This document shows positions 9,423 to 18,123 of a stretch of DNA of 64,000 nucleotides, in pieces. The notes beneath the pieces are model-generated. The model was not told the origin of the DNA, did not search any database, and saw only the letters and a program-made list of their open reading frames with translations. The position numbers and the translations under genes were made by a program. This DNA comes from Ectopseudomonas chengduensis (GTDB lineage Bacteria; Pseudomonadota; Gammaproteobacteria; Pseudomonadales; Pseudomonadaceae), in NCBI RefSeq assembly GCF_900102635.1, contig NZ_FMZQ01000014.1, forward strand, positions 125,665 to 189,664. The letters run 5' to 3'. The stretch's first letter is position 1. The number at the start of each line of letters is the position of its first letter.

Positions 9423-9950
9423 ATGCCGCGTCGTTTATTCAAGCGCTACATGCCCACCCCCGACAGCATCAAGGGTAACAAGTCCCTGCGCTTTCTCGGC
9501 AAACTCATTCATGATCCCAATCTCTGGCATCTCAATCGCCATTCGGTAGCCCGCGGCATGGCCATCGGCCTGTTCTGGGCGATGATCCCCATGCCCATGC
9601 AGATGCTGGCCGCCGCAGCCGTCGCCATCCCGTTGCGCGCCAACCTGCCGATTTCCATCGGCCTGGTGTGGCTGACCAACCCCATCACCATGCCACCGGT
9701 TTTCTACTGCACTTACAAACTGGGCGCGTGGATCATGCAGACACCGCCCGTGCGCATGCCGGAGACGCTGAGCCTGGAATGGATCACGGCCGAGGTAGCG
9801 GTGCTGTGGAAGCCACTGTACCTGGGTTCCGTCGTCGCGGGGGTCATCCTCGCGATACTGGGCTACGTGCTGACCATGCTCTACTGGCGCTGGTGGGTCC
9901 AGCGTAGCTGGCGCAAGCGTCAGGAAAAGCGCCGACTGGAACGCCGCTGA
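9423..9950 (+). CDS. DUF2062 domain membrane protein
   Basis: A 175-residue membrane protein starting MPRRLFKRYMP. The DUF2062 signature includes SVARGMAIGLFWAMIPMPMQMLAAAAVAIPLRAN and a second helix pair near WLTNPITMPPVFY, with a further helix near VVAGVILAILGYVLTMLYW and a basic tail. The family has no established function. The start at 9423 is preferred to an earlier ATG that lacks a conserved extension. A shared terminator separates it from convergent lolE. Confidence 0.9.
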   Translation: MPRRLFKRYMPTPDSIKGNKSLRFLGKLIHDPNLWHLNRHSVARGMAIGLFWAMIPMPMQMLAAAAVAIPLRANLPISIGLVWLTNPITMPPVFYCTYKLGAWIMQTPPVRMPETLSLEWITAEVAVLWKPLYLGSVVAGVILAILGYVLTMLYWRWWVQRSWRKRQEKRRLERR

Positions 9951-9954
9951 AAAG

Positions 9955-9982
9955 AAAAAGCCGTCGAAGTCGACGGCTTTTT
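9955..9982. terminator. Bidirectional rho-independent terminator
   Basis: The palindrome AGCCGTCGAAGTCGACGGCT, with A-runs on the left and T5 on the right, sits between the convergent DUF2062 and lolE genes and can serve both. Confidence 0.9.
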
Positions 9983-9987
9983 CGTTC

Positions 9988-11232
9988 TCACTCGTAGCGT
10001 AGCGCCTCGGCCGGCTGCACCTGCGCCGCCCGCCATGACGGGTAGAGCGTGGCGAGGAAACTCAGGATCAATGCCGCCGAACAGATCAACGCCACGTCCA
10101 GCCACTGCAGGTCGGACGGCAGGCTGCTGATGAAGTACACATCGGAGCTCATCACCTGCTGCCCGGCGAACGATTCCAGCCAGGCCACCAGGGCGCTGAC
10201 ATTGAGCGCCGCCAGCACACCCAACACCGTACCAATCAGCGTACCGACCAGGCCGATCACCGAGCCTTGGACCATGAAAATCGCCATGATCTGCCGCGGT
10301 GTGGCGCCCAGGGTACGCAGGATGGCAATGTCGCCGCCCTTGTCGGCGACCACCATGATCAGCGTGGCGATGATGTTGAATGCTGCCACCGCGACGATCA
10401 GCAAGAGCAGCAGACCGATCATGGTCTTCTCCATCTTCATCGCGCTGAACAGACTGCCCTGGGTGTGGGTCCAGTCATCGGCGCGATAACCTGCGCCCAG
10501 TTCGGCGACCAGCGCTTTGGATACCTGCGGCGCCTGGTAGAGGTCTTTCAGCGCCAGACGAATACCTGGCACCGTACCTTCCGGCAGACGCTGCATGGCA
10601 GCGGCGTCGACGACGTTGATTAGTGCCAGTGAGCTGTCCAGCTCGGCACCGACCTTGAACACCGCCGCCACGTTCAGCCGCTGCATGCGCGGGGTGACGC
10701 CACCAGGCGCGCTGCTCAGCTCAGGGATGATCAGCGTCAGCTTGTCGCCCACCTGCAGGCCGAAACGACGCGCGGTGATATCACCGATCACCACGCCGAA
10801 TTCACCGGGCTGCAGATTGTTCAGGCTGCCCTGACGGATGTGCTCAGGCAGGATCGATACCTTGCCCTCTTCTGCCGGATCGATGCCATGAATCTGGATC
10901 GGCTGCATCAGCCCGCGATGCGAAAGCATGCCCTCCAGCTCGGCATAGGGTGCCGCCGCCTGCACCTGCGGATTGGCCATGGCCTTGTCCGCCAGGGCGC
11001 GCCAGTCGGCAACCGGCTCGGCGCCGTAGAGCATGGCGTGCGGCACCATGCCGAGAATGCGCGAGCTCATTTCCTTCTGGAAACCGTTCATCACCGACAG
11101 CACCACGATCATCGCCAGCACACCGAGCGCCAGGCCGATCATCGAAGTCAGCGAAATGAAGGAGATGAAATGGTTGCGGCGCTTGGCCCGTGTGTAGCGA
11201 GCGCCGATAAAGATACTCAGCGGACGAAACAT
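9988..11232 (-). CDS. lolE: Lipoprotein-releasing ABC transporter permease, LolE-like
   Basis: One of two inner-membrane permeases of the LolCDE complex, which extracts outer-membrane lipoproteins and hands them to LolA. Four transmembrane helices are visible: one near residues 20-50 (SLTSMIGLALGVLAMIVVLSVMNGF) and three after residue 270. Between them is a large periplasmic domain. The C-terminal ATLYPSWRAAQVQPAEALRYE is the MacB/FtsX-type coupling end. It shares strong similarity with the other permease 700 bases upstream, so the LolE label rests on operon order (third gene). The ATG overlaps the lolD stop. Confidence 0.92.
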   Translation of the reverse strand: MFRPLSIFIGARYTRAKRRNHFISFISLTSMIGLALGVLAMIVVLSVMNGFQKEMSSRILGMVPHAMLYGAEPVADWRALADKAMANPQVQAAAPYAELEGMLSHRGLMQPIQIHGIDPAEEGKVSILPEHIRQGSLNNLQPGEFGVVIGDITARRFGLQVGDKLTLIIPELSSAPGGVTPRMQRLNVAAVFKVGAELDSSLALINVVDAAAMQRLPEGTVPGIRLALKDLYQAPQVSKALVAELGAGYRADDWTHTQGSLFSAMKMEKTMIGLLLLLIVAVAAFNIIATLIMVVADKGGDIAILRTLGATPRQIMAIFMVQGSVIGLVGTLIGTVLGVLAALNVSALVAWLESFAGQQVMSSDVYFISSLPSDLQWLDVALICSAALILSFLATLYPSWRAAQVQPAEALRYE

Positions 11233-11945
11233 CAGAGGGTCACCAGCTTGCCGTCCTGCAGGCTGAGCACGCGATCCATCTGGCGTGCCAGCTGCATGTC
11301 GTGGGTCACCACCAGGAACGCGGTGTTGGAGTCACGGCTGAGTTCGCGCATCAGCTCCTGGATGCCTTCAGCGGTGTGCTGGTCGAGGTTGCCGGTGGGT
11401 TCATCGAGCAGCACCAGCCCCGGGCGGTTGACCAGGGCACGGGCAATGGCCACACGCTGACGTTCACCGCCGGACAGTTCTGACGGCTTGTGATTGAGGC
11501 GATGGCCAAGCCCGACTCGCTCGAGCAGCTTGGTGGCACGCTCGCGCGCCTCGCTGATCGACGTCTTGCCGATCAACAGCGGCATGCAGACGTTCTCCAG
11601 CGCAGTGAACTCGGCCAGCAGGTGGTGGAACTGGTAGACGAAGCCCAGCGCACGGTTGCGCAGCAGACCACGTGCGGTCTCGCTCAGTGCCGACAGTTGT
11701 TCGCCAGCCAGCCAGACGCTGCCTTCGCTGGGCGTATCCAGGCCGCCGAGCATGTTCAACAGGGTGCTCTTGCCGGAGCCGGAGCTGCCGACGATGGCCA
11801 CGCGCTCGCCCGGGAAGAGTTCCAGCTCGAGCCCATCGAGCACCACCACCGACTCGGGGCCTTCGTCGTAACGCTTGCTCAGGTTGCGGCAGCTGAGCAC
11901 GGCATTGTGCTGTTTCATGGCGTTCTGGTTCATGGACTCACTCAT
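11232..11945 (-). CDS. lolD: Lipoprotein-releasing ABC transporter ATPase
   Basis: Cytoplasmic ATPase that powers lipoprotein release with the two flanking permeases. Walker A is GSSGSGKST (about residues 53-61), the signature is LSGGERQRVAIARAL, and Walker B with its glutamate is LVLLDEPTGNLD, typical of the LolD/MacB group. The ATG at 11945 overlaps the lolC stop. Internal ATGs at codons 5 and 10 are alternatives, since the conserved sequence only begins near residue 16. Confidence 0.95.
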   Translation of the reverse strand: MSESMNQNAMKQHNAVLSCRNLSKRYDEGPESVVVLDGLELELFPGERVAIVGSSGSGKSTLLNMLGGLDTPSEGSVWLAGEQLSALSETARGLLRNRALGFVYQFHHLLAEFTALENVCMPLLIGKTSISEARERATKLLERVGLGHRLNHKPSELSGGERQRVAIARALVNRPGLVLLDEPTGNLDQHTAEGIQELMRELSRDSNTAFLVVTHDMQLARQMDRVLSLQDGKLVTL

Positions 11946-13185
11946 AGCGCAGGGCCTCGGCCGGCTGGGTACGCGCAGCGCGCCAGGCTGGATACAGGGT
12001 GGCGAAGAAGCTCAGCAGCAACGCCGCGGTGCAGACCATCACCACGTCGGCGCTCTGCAGTTGCGAAGGCAGGTAATCGATGAAATAGACATCGGCATTG
12101 AGAAACTTGATGCCCAGCAGACGTTCGATGCCGGCGATCAGGCTGCTGACGTTCAGCGCTGCGAGAATCCCCAGCACGGCGCCGATGAAGGTGCCGACCA
12201 CACCGATCACCGTGCCCTGCACCATGAAGATGGCCATGATCTGCCGCGGCGTGGCGCCGAGGGTCCGCAGGATGGCGATGTCGCCCTTCTTGTCGGTCAC
12301 CACCATCACCAGGGTGGAAATGATGTTGAACGCGGCCACCGCGACGATCAGCAGCAGAAGCAGGCCGATCATGGTCTTCTCCATGCGAATGGCCTGGTAC
12401 AGGTTGCCGTGGGTGCGGGTCCAGTCGCGGGCGTAGAAATCACCGTCGAGGGTCTGGGCGATCTCCCAGGCGCTGCGCGGCGCCTGGAACAGATCATCGA
12501 ACTTCAGGCGCAGGCCCTGTACCTGATCCGGCTTCCAGCGCTGCAGGCGCGCCAGATCGCTGATGTTGGCCAGAGCCAGTGCACCGTCGATCTCGCCGGC
12601 GCCGACGTGAAAAATGCCGGTGACGGTAAAGCGCTTCAGACGCGGGAACATGCCGGCGGGGGTCACCGTGACCTCGGGCGCGACGAAGGTGACCTTGTCA
12701 CCCAACTTCAGGCCCAGCTTGGCCGCCGCCTTGTCACCGATGACCATGGCGAAATCACCTGGCTGCAGGCTGTCGAGATTACCCTGCTGGAAGAAACCGT
12801 CGATGATCGACACCTTGCGTTCCTGCTCGGGGTCGATGGCATTGATCAGCACCTTCTGCACCTTGCCGTCGTGTGTCAGCAGGCCCTGCATCTGAGTGAA
12901 GGGTGCCAGCGCCTCGACGCGCGGATGGCGCTCGACCTGCCGCGCCAATGCCGGCCAGTCGCTGACCGGGGTCGGCGATTCGACCGTGGCGTGAGGAATC
13001 ATCCCCAGCACCCGAGTGCGCATTTCATGGTCGAAACCATTCATCACCGACAGCACCAGGATCATTACCATCACCCCGAGGGTGAGGCCGAGCATGGACG
13101 TCAGGGAAATGAAGGAGACGAAGTGGTTGCGACGCTTGGCCCGCGTGTAGCGCGTACCGATGAATACGAACAGAGGTCTGAACAT
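11938..13185 (-). CDS. lolC: Lipoprotein-releasing ABC transporter permease, LolC-like
   Basis: First gene of the leftward lolCDE operon. The protein has 415 residues with the same layout as LolE: an N-terminal helix (SLTSMLGLTLGVMVMILVLSVMNGF), a periplasmic domain, three C-terminal helices and the coupling end ARTQPAEALRYE. The two permeases share long identical blocks such as MIGLLLLLIVAVAAFNII, so they derive from a duplication. LolC and LolE are told apart here by gene order, not by a diagnostic motif. Confidence 0.92.
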   Translation of the reverse strand: MFRPLFVFIGTRYTRAKRRNHFVSFISLTSMLGLTLGVMVMILVLSVMNGFDHEMRTRVLGMIPHATVESPTPVSDWPALARQVERHPRVEALAPFTQMQGLLTHDGKVQKVLINAIDPEQERKVSIIDGFFQQGNLDSLQPGDFAMVIGDKAAAKLGLKLGDKVTFVAPEVTVTPAGMFPRLKRFTVTGIFHVGAGEIDGALALANISDLARLQRWKPDQVQGLRLKFDDLFQAPRSAWEIAQTLDGDFYARDWTRTHGNLYQAIRMEKTMIGLLLLLIVAVAAFNIISTLVMVVTDKKGDIAILRTLGATPRQIMAIFMVQGTVIGVVGTFIGAVLGILAALNVSSLIAGIERLLGIKFLNADVYFIDYLPSQLQSADVVMVCTAALLLSFFATLYPAWRAARTQPAEALRYE

Positions 13186-13478
13186 GTCGGAGAGATTCGG
13201 GGGAAAGAAAAAACGTCCTTGTGGCAGGGCCAGGTCAGCAGCCTTACACTCAGAAGCAACTCAAAGTCTGCTGCGTATCGGGCATGCTGCGTTAAAGACA
13301 CTTGGAAAGCCGCTTATGACCAGCGCGCTTCAGTGTGGCCCCGAAGGGGCGAGCGAAGCGAGCAATGCTCGTTTACCATTCGTAACCGAGGCTTGTTCGG
13401 CGACGCTTGCCTGGCACGCATCCAGTTCGCGAGACTTTCAACAGGGTCTTCGACCACCACCGCTTTCATGGGTTCGCC

Positions 13479-14045
13479 ATGTCGACTAACGATGTAGATG
13501 ATCGCCGCGAATACTATCGTATCGACGATACGATCGCACTGGAATTCAGCCTGCTGTCGGGGGCAGAAGCCCATGCCAGCGACGCGCTTCACGATCCATC
13601 GCCGCTGTTCAACCTGCTCAGCGACCTGCACCTGATGGACTTCGAATCCCAGCATCTGCTGCGCCATATCACTGAGCGCGACCGTACCCTGGCCAACTAC
13701 CTGAAGGTGATCAACAAGCGCATCGACCTGCTTGGCCAGGCCGTGGCGCAGAGCCTGCTGCGCGACATCGGCGCGCCACGCCAGGTATCGCTGTCCGAGG
13801 GCGGCATCAGCTTCAATAACGCCCAGGCCGTGGCGCCGGGCAGCCATCTGGCGATCAAGATGGTGCTGATGCCCCAGGCCCTAGGCCTGCTGCTGCGTGG
13901 CCAGGTGGTGCACTGCAGCCAACGCGCGGATGGCCAATTCGAGATAGGCACCGAGTTCGAAGCGTTGACCGACGCACAGCGCCAGTTGCTGGCTCGGCAT
14001 ATCCTGCAAAAGCAGGCTTTGGAGCGTCGCCAAGCCCGCGAATGA
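13479..14045 (+). CDS. PilZ domain protein
   Basis: A 188-residue cytoplasmic protein starting MSTNDVDDRREYYRIDD. The DRREYYRIDD near the N-terminus resembles the RxxxR element of c-di-GMP-binding PilZ proteins. The SEGGISFNN motif (about residues 106-114) corresponds to the D/NxSxxG element with a variant first residue. A YxxxN-terminal PilZ-like region precedes the C-terminal beta barrel. The ATG at 13479 was chosen because homologous sequence begins there. It is divergent from lolC; target and c-di-GMP binding are not provable from sequence. Confidence 0.85.
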   Translation: MSTNDVDDRREYYRIDDTIALEFSLLSGAEAHASDALHDPSPLFNLLSDLHLMDFESQHLLRHITERDRTLANYLKVINKRIDLLGQAVAQSLLRDIGAPRQVSLSEGGISFNNAQAVAPGSHLAIKMVLMPQALGLLLRGQVVHCSQRADGQFEIGTEFEALTDAQRQLLARHILQKQALERRQARE

Positions 14046-14064
14046 CAGTCGCCAAGGAACCGCC

Positions 14065-14367
14065 ATGTATCGTCTCGCTCTGCTTTTCACCCTGCTCGCC
14101 CCTGCTGCTCTACTCGCCGATACCCTGACCATTCCCCTGGGCAGCCAGGGCGCCGATCTCGACGCCAGCAACCTGCCGCACAAAGGCCAGTCCAAGCGTT
14201 CGGTACTGGAGCGTTTCGGCCTGGCCGATGAAGAGCACAAGCCCGTCGGCCAGCCACCGATCACACGCTGGGACTACCGCGAATTCAGCGTCTATTTCGA
14301 ATACGATCACGTGATCAACAGCGTGCGCCATCACCAGCCACGTCACCTCGACACCGCCAAGGAGTAA
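14065..14367 (+). CDS. Small secreted BamE-like protein
   Basis: A 100-residue protein with a signal peptide (cleavage likely after ALLA, near residue 18). The mature part has GQSKRSVLERFGLADEE followed by WDYREFSVYFEYDHVINSV, the alternating pattern seen in SmpA/BamE-like folds. It lacks a lipobox cysteine. It lies 20 bases after the PilZ gene and 2 bases before the GlpQ-like gene, so the three probably form one transcript. Function unknown; databases may call it a phosphodiesterase only because of its neighbour. Confidence 0.8.
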   Translation: MYRLALLFTLLAPAALLADTLTIPLGSQGADLDASNLPHKGQSKRSVLERFGLADEEHKPVGQPPITRWDYREFSVYFEYDHVINSVRHHQPRHLDTAKE

Positions 14368-14369
14368 CA

Positions 14370-15089
14370 GTGACTCTCATCTACGGCCATCGCGGCGCCA
14401 AGGGCGAAGCCCCGGAAAATACCCTGGCCAGTTTCCAGCGCTGCCTGGAACACGGCGTCGACCGCTGCGAGCTGGATCTGCATCTGTCGCGCGACGGCGA
14501 ACTGATGGTGATCCACGACCCGACGCTCAAGCGCACCACCGGCCTGCGCGGCAAGGTGGTCGAGCACGACGCCGCCGAACTGGTGAAGTACGACGCGCGC
14601 AAGGGCGGCCCTGGCTGGGTGCGCCCATGCCCCATTCCGCGCCTGGAAGAGTTGTTCCAGCAGTGCAAGTTCGAGCATTGGCAGCTGGAGGTGAAAAGCG
14701 CCTCGAAAGTGCGCGCCGCGCGCACCGTGCTGGCCATTGCCGAACTCGTCGAACGCTTCGGTTTGCGTGAGCAGATCACCATCACCTCCAGCTCGCGGGA
14801 GGTACTCAAGGCCGCGCGCGAACTGACCCCGCAGTTGCAACTGGGTCTGGTTGCCGAGTACGCCTGGCTCGACCCGCTGAAAGTAGCGGCGCATTACGAC
14901 TGCCACCTGCTGGCGCTGAACTGGACGCTGTGCACCCCGGAGCGCCTGCTCAAGGCGCAGAAGCAAGGGCTGCACGTGTCGGTATGGACGGTCAATGAGC
15001 CGGCGCTGATGCGCCGCCTGGCCGACTTCGGTGTCGACAGCATCATCACCGACTTCCCCGGCATCGCGGTGCAGACGCTGCGCGGCTGA
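14370..15089 (+). CDS. GlpQ-like glycerophosphodiester phosphodiesterase
   Basis: Hydrolyses glycerophosphodiesters to glycerol-3-phosphate and an alcohol. It has no signal peptide, so it is the cytoplasmic UgpQ-like type. The GDPD signature is complete: YGHRGAKGEAPENTLASF at residues 4-21, ELDLHLSRDGELMVIHDPTLKRTTG, and the C-terminal SVWTVNEPALMRRLADFGVDSIITDFP. A GTG start is used, with AAGGAG 5-6 bases upstream. The 239-residue length is standard. Confidence 0.94.
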   Translation: MTLIYGHRGAKGEAPENTLASFQRCLEHGVDRCELDLHLSRDGELMVIHDPTLKRTTGLRGKVVEHDAAELVKYDARKGGPGWVRPCPIPRLEELFQQCKFEHWQLEVKSASKVRAARTVLAIAELVERFGLREQITITSSSREVLKAARELTPQLQLGLVAEYAWLDPLKVAAHYDCHLLALNWTLCTPERLLKAQKQGLHVSVWTVNEPALMRRLADFGVDSIITDFPGIAVQTLRG

Positions 15090-15101
15090 GCCTTAGCGCC
15101 C

Positions 15102-15140
15102 TCTCCCCCGGCCCCTCTCCCGCAAGCGGGAGAGGGGAGC
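15102..15140. repeat. Short GC-rich hairpin
   Basis: CCCCTCTCCCGCAAGCGGGAGAGGGG forms a hairpin just after the GlpQ-like gene. The loop is AAG. It may be a repeat unit or may aid termination; no T-run follows. Confidence 0.55.
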
Positions 15141-15159
15141 AAGCCAGAGCAGCCCGCGC

Positions 15160-15220
15160 GTAGCCCGGATGCAATCCGGGAGCTGGACAGAGAGCATTCC
15201 CGGATTGCATCCGGGCTACG
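15160..15220. repeat. Double REP-like inverted repeat
   Basis: Two inverted copies of the CCCGGATGCAATCCGGG element with GTAG and CTAC ends form a 61-base inverted repeat, a typical REP-doublet arrangement. It lies between convergent genes. Confidence 0.8.
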
Positions 15221-15240
15221 AACACAACGCCCGAGAACGA

Positions 15241-15268
15241 AAAAAACCGGCCCAAGAGCCGGTTTTTC
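15241..15268. terminator. Bidirectional terminator between glpQ-like gene and sth
   Basis: ACCGGCCCAAGAGCCGGT with A6 before and T5 after. It is 109 bases beyond the sth stop and 150 beyond the phosphodiesterase stop. Confidence 0.75.
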
Positions 15269-15376
15269 GTTGCTGCCGCCTGAGACGCTAGAAGCTCTCC
15301 CGATTCGGCCAGCGCCACTCGGAAGCCACTACCCAGCCTGTCTCCCCGACCGGCTCAGGCCGCCGGCCGGAGCCGC

Positions 15377-16771
15377 TCAAAAAAGCCGGTTGAGGCCGTC
15401 GAACGCGGCAACCCGATAGGCCTCGGCCATGGTCGGGTAGTTGAAGGTGGTGTTGATGAAGTACTTGATGCTGTTGGCTTCACCCTTCTGGTTCATGATC
15501 GCCTGGCCAATGTGGACGATCTCCGAGGCCTGATAGCCAAAGCAATGCACACCCAGCACTTCCAGGGTTTCACGATGGAAGAGAATCTTCAGCATACCCA
15601 CTGGTTCCACCGAGATCTGCGCGCGGGCCATACCCTTGAAGAAGGCCTTGCCGACCTCGTAAGGCACCTTGGCCTGAGTCAGCTCACGCTCGGTCTTGCC
15701 GATCGAGCTGATCTCCGGAATGGTGTAAATACCGGTCGGCACGTCATCGACGAAGCGCCAGCTGCCGTTGTCGACGATGCTGCCGGCAGCGGAACGCCCC
15801 TGGTCGGCAGCGGCGCTGGCCAGGCTCGGCCAGCCGATCACGTCACCGGCGGCGTAGATGTTGCTGACCTCGGTGCGGTAATGCTCGTCGACCTGGATCT
15901 GACCACGACTGTTAACCGCGATGCCGATGTTTTCCAGGCCCAGCTGATCGGTATTGCCGGTGCGGCCGTTACACCACAGCAGGGCGTCGGCCTTGATCTT
16001 CTTGCCCGACTTCAGGTGCAGGACCACGCCGTTTTCCACACCCTCGATGCGCTCGTACTCTTCGTTGTGACGAATCAGCACGTTGTTGTTGCGCAGGTGG
16101 TAGCTCAAGGCGTCGGAGATTTCCGAGTCGAGGAAGCTGAGCAGTTGATCGCGGTTGTCGATCAGGTCGACCAGCACACCCAGGCCACTGAAGATCGAGG
16201 CATACTCGCAACCGATCACCCCCGCTCCGTAGATGATCAGACGACGCGGTGTGTGACCCAGGCTGAGAATGGTGTCGCTATCGTAGATACGCGGGTGGCG
16301 GAAATCGACATCGGCCGGGCGGTACGGACGCGAACCAGTGGCGATGACGATCTGTTTGGCCACCAGCTTTTCCACCACACCATTGAGGCAGACGACTTCG
16401 ACCGTCTGCTCGTCAGCGAAGCTGGCGGTGCCGAAATAGGTGTCGATGCGGTTACGCGCGTAGTAACCGGTGCGCGAGGTGACCTGCTTGGCGATCACCT
16501 TCTCCGCACTTTTCAGCACGTCGGGGAAGGAGAACCAGCGTGGCTCGCCGATCTGGCGGAACATCGGGTTGGTGTTGAACTGCATGATCTGCCGCACCGA
16601 ATGGCGCAGCGCCTTGGACGGAATGGTGCCCAGGTGGGTGCAATTGCCGCCGACCAGCGGACGGTTGTCCACCACGGCTACCTTGCGCCCGGCCTTGGCC
16701 GCGTTCATCGCCGCGCCCTCGCCCGCCGGGCCGGAGCCCAGCACCACCACATCGTAGTTGTAGACCGCCAT
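15377..16771 (-). CDS. sthA: Soluble pyridine nucleotide transhydrogenase
   Basis: FAD enzyme that transfers hydride between NADPH and NAD+ in the cytosol, reoxidising surplus NADPH. The N-terminal FAD loop GSGPAGEG (12-19) and a second Rossmann loop GAGVIGCEYASIFSGLG mark the dihydrolipoamide dehydrogenase-like fold. The usual redox disulfide is incomplete: GGNCTHLGTIPSK keeps Cys44 but has Thr49 where disulfide reductases have the second cysteine. That is characteristic of SthA. The 464-residue length fits. Monocistronic and convergent with the glpQ-like gene. Confidence 0.96.
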   Translation of the reverse strand: MAVYNYDVVVLGSGPAGEGAAMNAAKAGRKVAVVDNRPLVGGNCTHLGTIPSKALRHSVRQIMQFNTNPMFRQIGEPRWFSFPDVLKSAEKVIAKQVTSRTGYYARNRIDTYFGTASFADEQTVEVVCLNGVVEKLVAKQIVIATGSRPYRPADVDFRHPRIYDSDTILSLGHTPRRLIIYGAGVIGCEYASIFSGLGVLVDLIDNRDQLLSFLDSEISDALSYHLRNNNVLIRHNEEYERIEGVENGVVLHLKSGKKIKADALLWCNGRTGNTDQLGLENIGIAVNSRGQIQVDEHYRTEVSNIYAAGDVIGWPSLASAAADQGRSAAGSIVDNGSWRFVDDVPTGIYTIPEISSIGKTERELTQAKVPYEVGKAFFKGMARAQISVEPVGMLKILFHRETLEVLGVHCFGYQASEIVHIGQAIMNQKGEANSIKYFINTTFNYPTMAEAYRVAAFDGLNRLF

Positions 16772-16867
16772 GTTTACTCCTTCAGATCAGGCCGGAGCGC
16801 TTGTGGCGCACCCTCGGCGGGGCCGGCAGCGGATAATAGCCACCGGCTTTCAAAGCTACCACCCGGC

Positions 16868-17098
16868 TTAACGCTTGCTCGCGTCGTAAGCCAGGTCGGT
16901 ATTCGGCGCTTCGCTCTGGTCGCGATTGACCTCCTCGCATTTTTCACGGCTACCGCCGCAAATCGAGCATTCCTTCTCGATACCCAGGTTGGCGATGCCA
17001 CCGCAGGAACCGGCGATGGGTTTGCGCCCCATGATCACGCCAACGGCCATCATGCCGACGACCAGAATCATGGCCAGAAATACAACCAGAAAAGTCAT
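16868..17098 (-). CDS. nqrM: Na+-NQR maturation protein NqrM
   Basis: A 76-residue single-helix membrane protein (helix about residues 3-23) followed by four cysteines: SCGG, then CSICGG and KCEE. NqrM is needed to assemble Na+-NQR, probably delivering iron for the NqrD/E centre. Its start overlaps the apbE stop by 4 bases at the tail of the nqr operon, which supports the call. Confidence 0.92.
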   Translation of the reverse strand: MTFLVVFLAMILVVGMMAVGVIMGRKPIAGSCGGIANLGIEKECSICGGSREKCEEVNRDQSEAPNTDLAYDASKR

Positions 17099-18120
17099 TG
17101 CTCATCTCCTGCAGCGAATAGCTGCTCGAATGCGGTCGTGCCCTGTGTGACGAAGCCCTCGCCCTCACGCGTCACGAAAAACGCCGCGATACCGTTGCGC
17201 TCGGCGAAGGCCATGCCGGCATCCGGTCCAAGCACCATCAATAGGGTAGACAAGCCATCGGCGCGCAAGGTCGATGGATCTGCCACCGTCACCGCCGCCA
17301 GCTTGTGGTTGACCGGCTTGCCGCTCAGCGGATCGAGCGTATGCGAGTAGCGCTGGCCGTTCTCTTCGAAGTAGTTGCGGTAGTCACCTGAGGTGGAGAT
17401 CCCGTAACCATCGAGCTGCAGAATGCGTTGGGCCACCCGCTGATCGTCGCGCGGGGCTTCCAGACCGATGCGCCAGTGGCTGCCATCGGGCTTGAAGCCG
17501 GCCGCCTTGAGCTCACCGGTGGCCTCGACCAGATAACTGGTGACCCCCAACTCGCCCAGACGCTCGACGATCAGATCGACGGCATAACCGGCCGCGATGC
17601 TGTTGAAGTCGACCTGAACATCGGCATCCTTGCACAGCTGCTCGCCGTCGATCTTCAGGTGCTGCTGACCGACCCGCTGACGCACTTCGGCCAGACGCTC
17701 GGCATCCGGCACCGCCTCGCCCTGCCCTTTGGGCCCGAAACCCCAGAGGTCGAGCAAGGGTTCAAGCGTCAGGTCGAAATAACCCTGACTCTCCTGGTGC
17801 AGACGATCGCCGGCACGCACCAGATCCAGCACGCCCTTGGGCATGGCCTGGCAGGTACCCGCTGGCGCACGGTTGAATTGCTCGATTAGCGAATCATCGC
17901 GATAGGTGGACATCTGCAGATCGATCTCGGCGAGGATCGCCTCGGTCGCCGCCTTGAGTTCGGCTTGCGGCGCGACACCTTCACTGCGGACGTATTTGAT
18001 CGAATAGGTGCTGCCCATGGTCGGGCCACCGAACTCTTCGATCCGTTCAGAATGCAAGCAGCCCGTTAGGGCTGCCGCCAGGGCGACAGCGATAACGGGC
18101 TGGAGTACAGCAGACCTCAT
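17095..18120 (-). CDS. apbE: FAD:protein FMN transferase
   Basis: Periplasmic Mg-dependent enzyme that attaches FMN covalently to threonines of NqrB and NqrC. An N-terminal lipoprotein-type signal ends at LTGC (Cys21). The ApbE core has GGPTMGSTYSIKY, DFNSIAAGYAVD and SGDYRNYFEENGQRYSHTLDP. At 341 residues it has normal length. It follows nqrF by 3 bases, so flavinylation is cotranscribed with its substrates. Confidence 0.95.
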   Translation of the reverse strand: MRSAVLQPVIAVALAAALTGCLHSERIEEFGGPTMGSTYSIKYVRSEGVAPQAELKAATEAILAEIDLQMSTYRDDSLIEQFNRAPAGTCQAMPKGVLDLVRAGDRLHQESQGYFDLTLEPLLDLWGFGPKGQGEAVPDAERLAEVRQRVGQQHLKIDGEQLCKDADVQVDFNSIAAGYAVDLIVERLGELGVTSYLVEATGELKAAGFKPDGSHWRIGLEAPRDDQRVAQRILQLDGYGISTSGDYRNYFEENGQRYSHTLDPLSGKPVNHKLAAVTVADPSTLRADGLSTLLMVLGPDAGMAFAERNGIAAFFVTREGEGFVTQGTTAFEQLFAAGDEQ

Positions 18121-18123
18121 GCG

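Noticed and set aside
11875..13497. A 540-codon open frame on the + strand
   Set aside because: Antisense to lolC; no recognisable domain.
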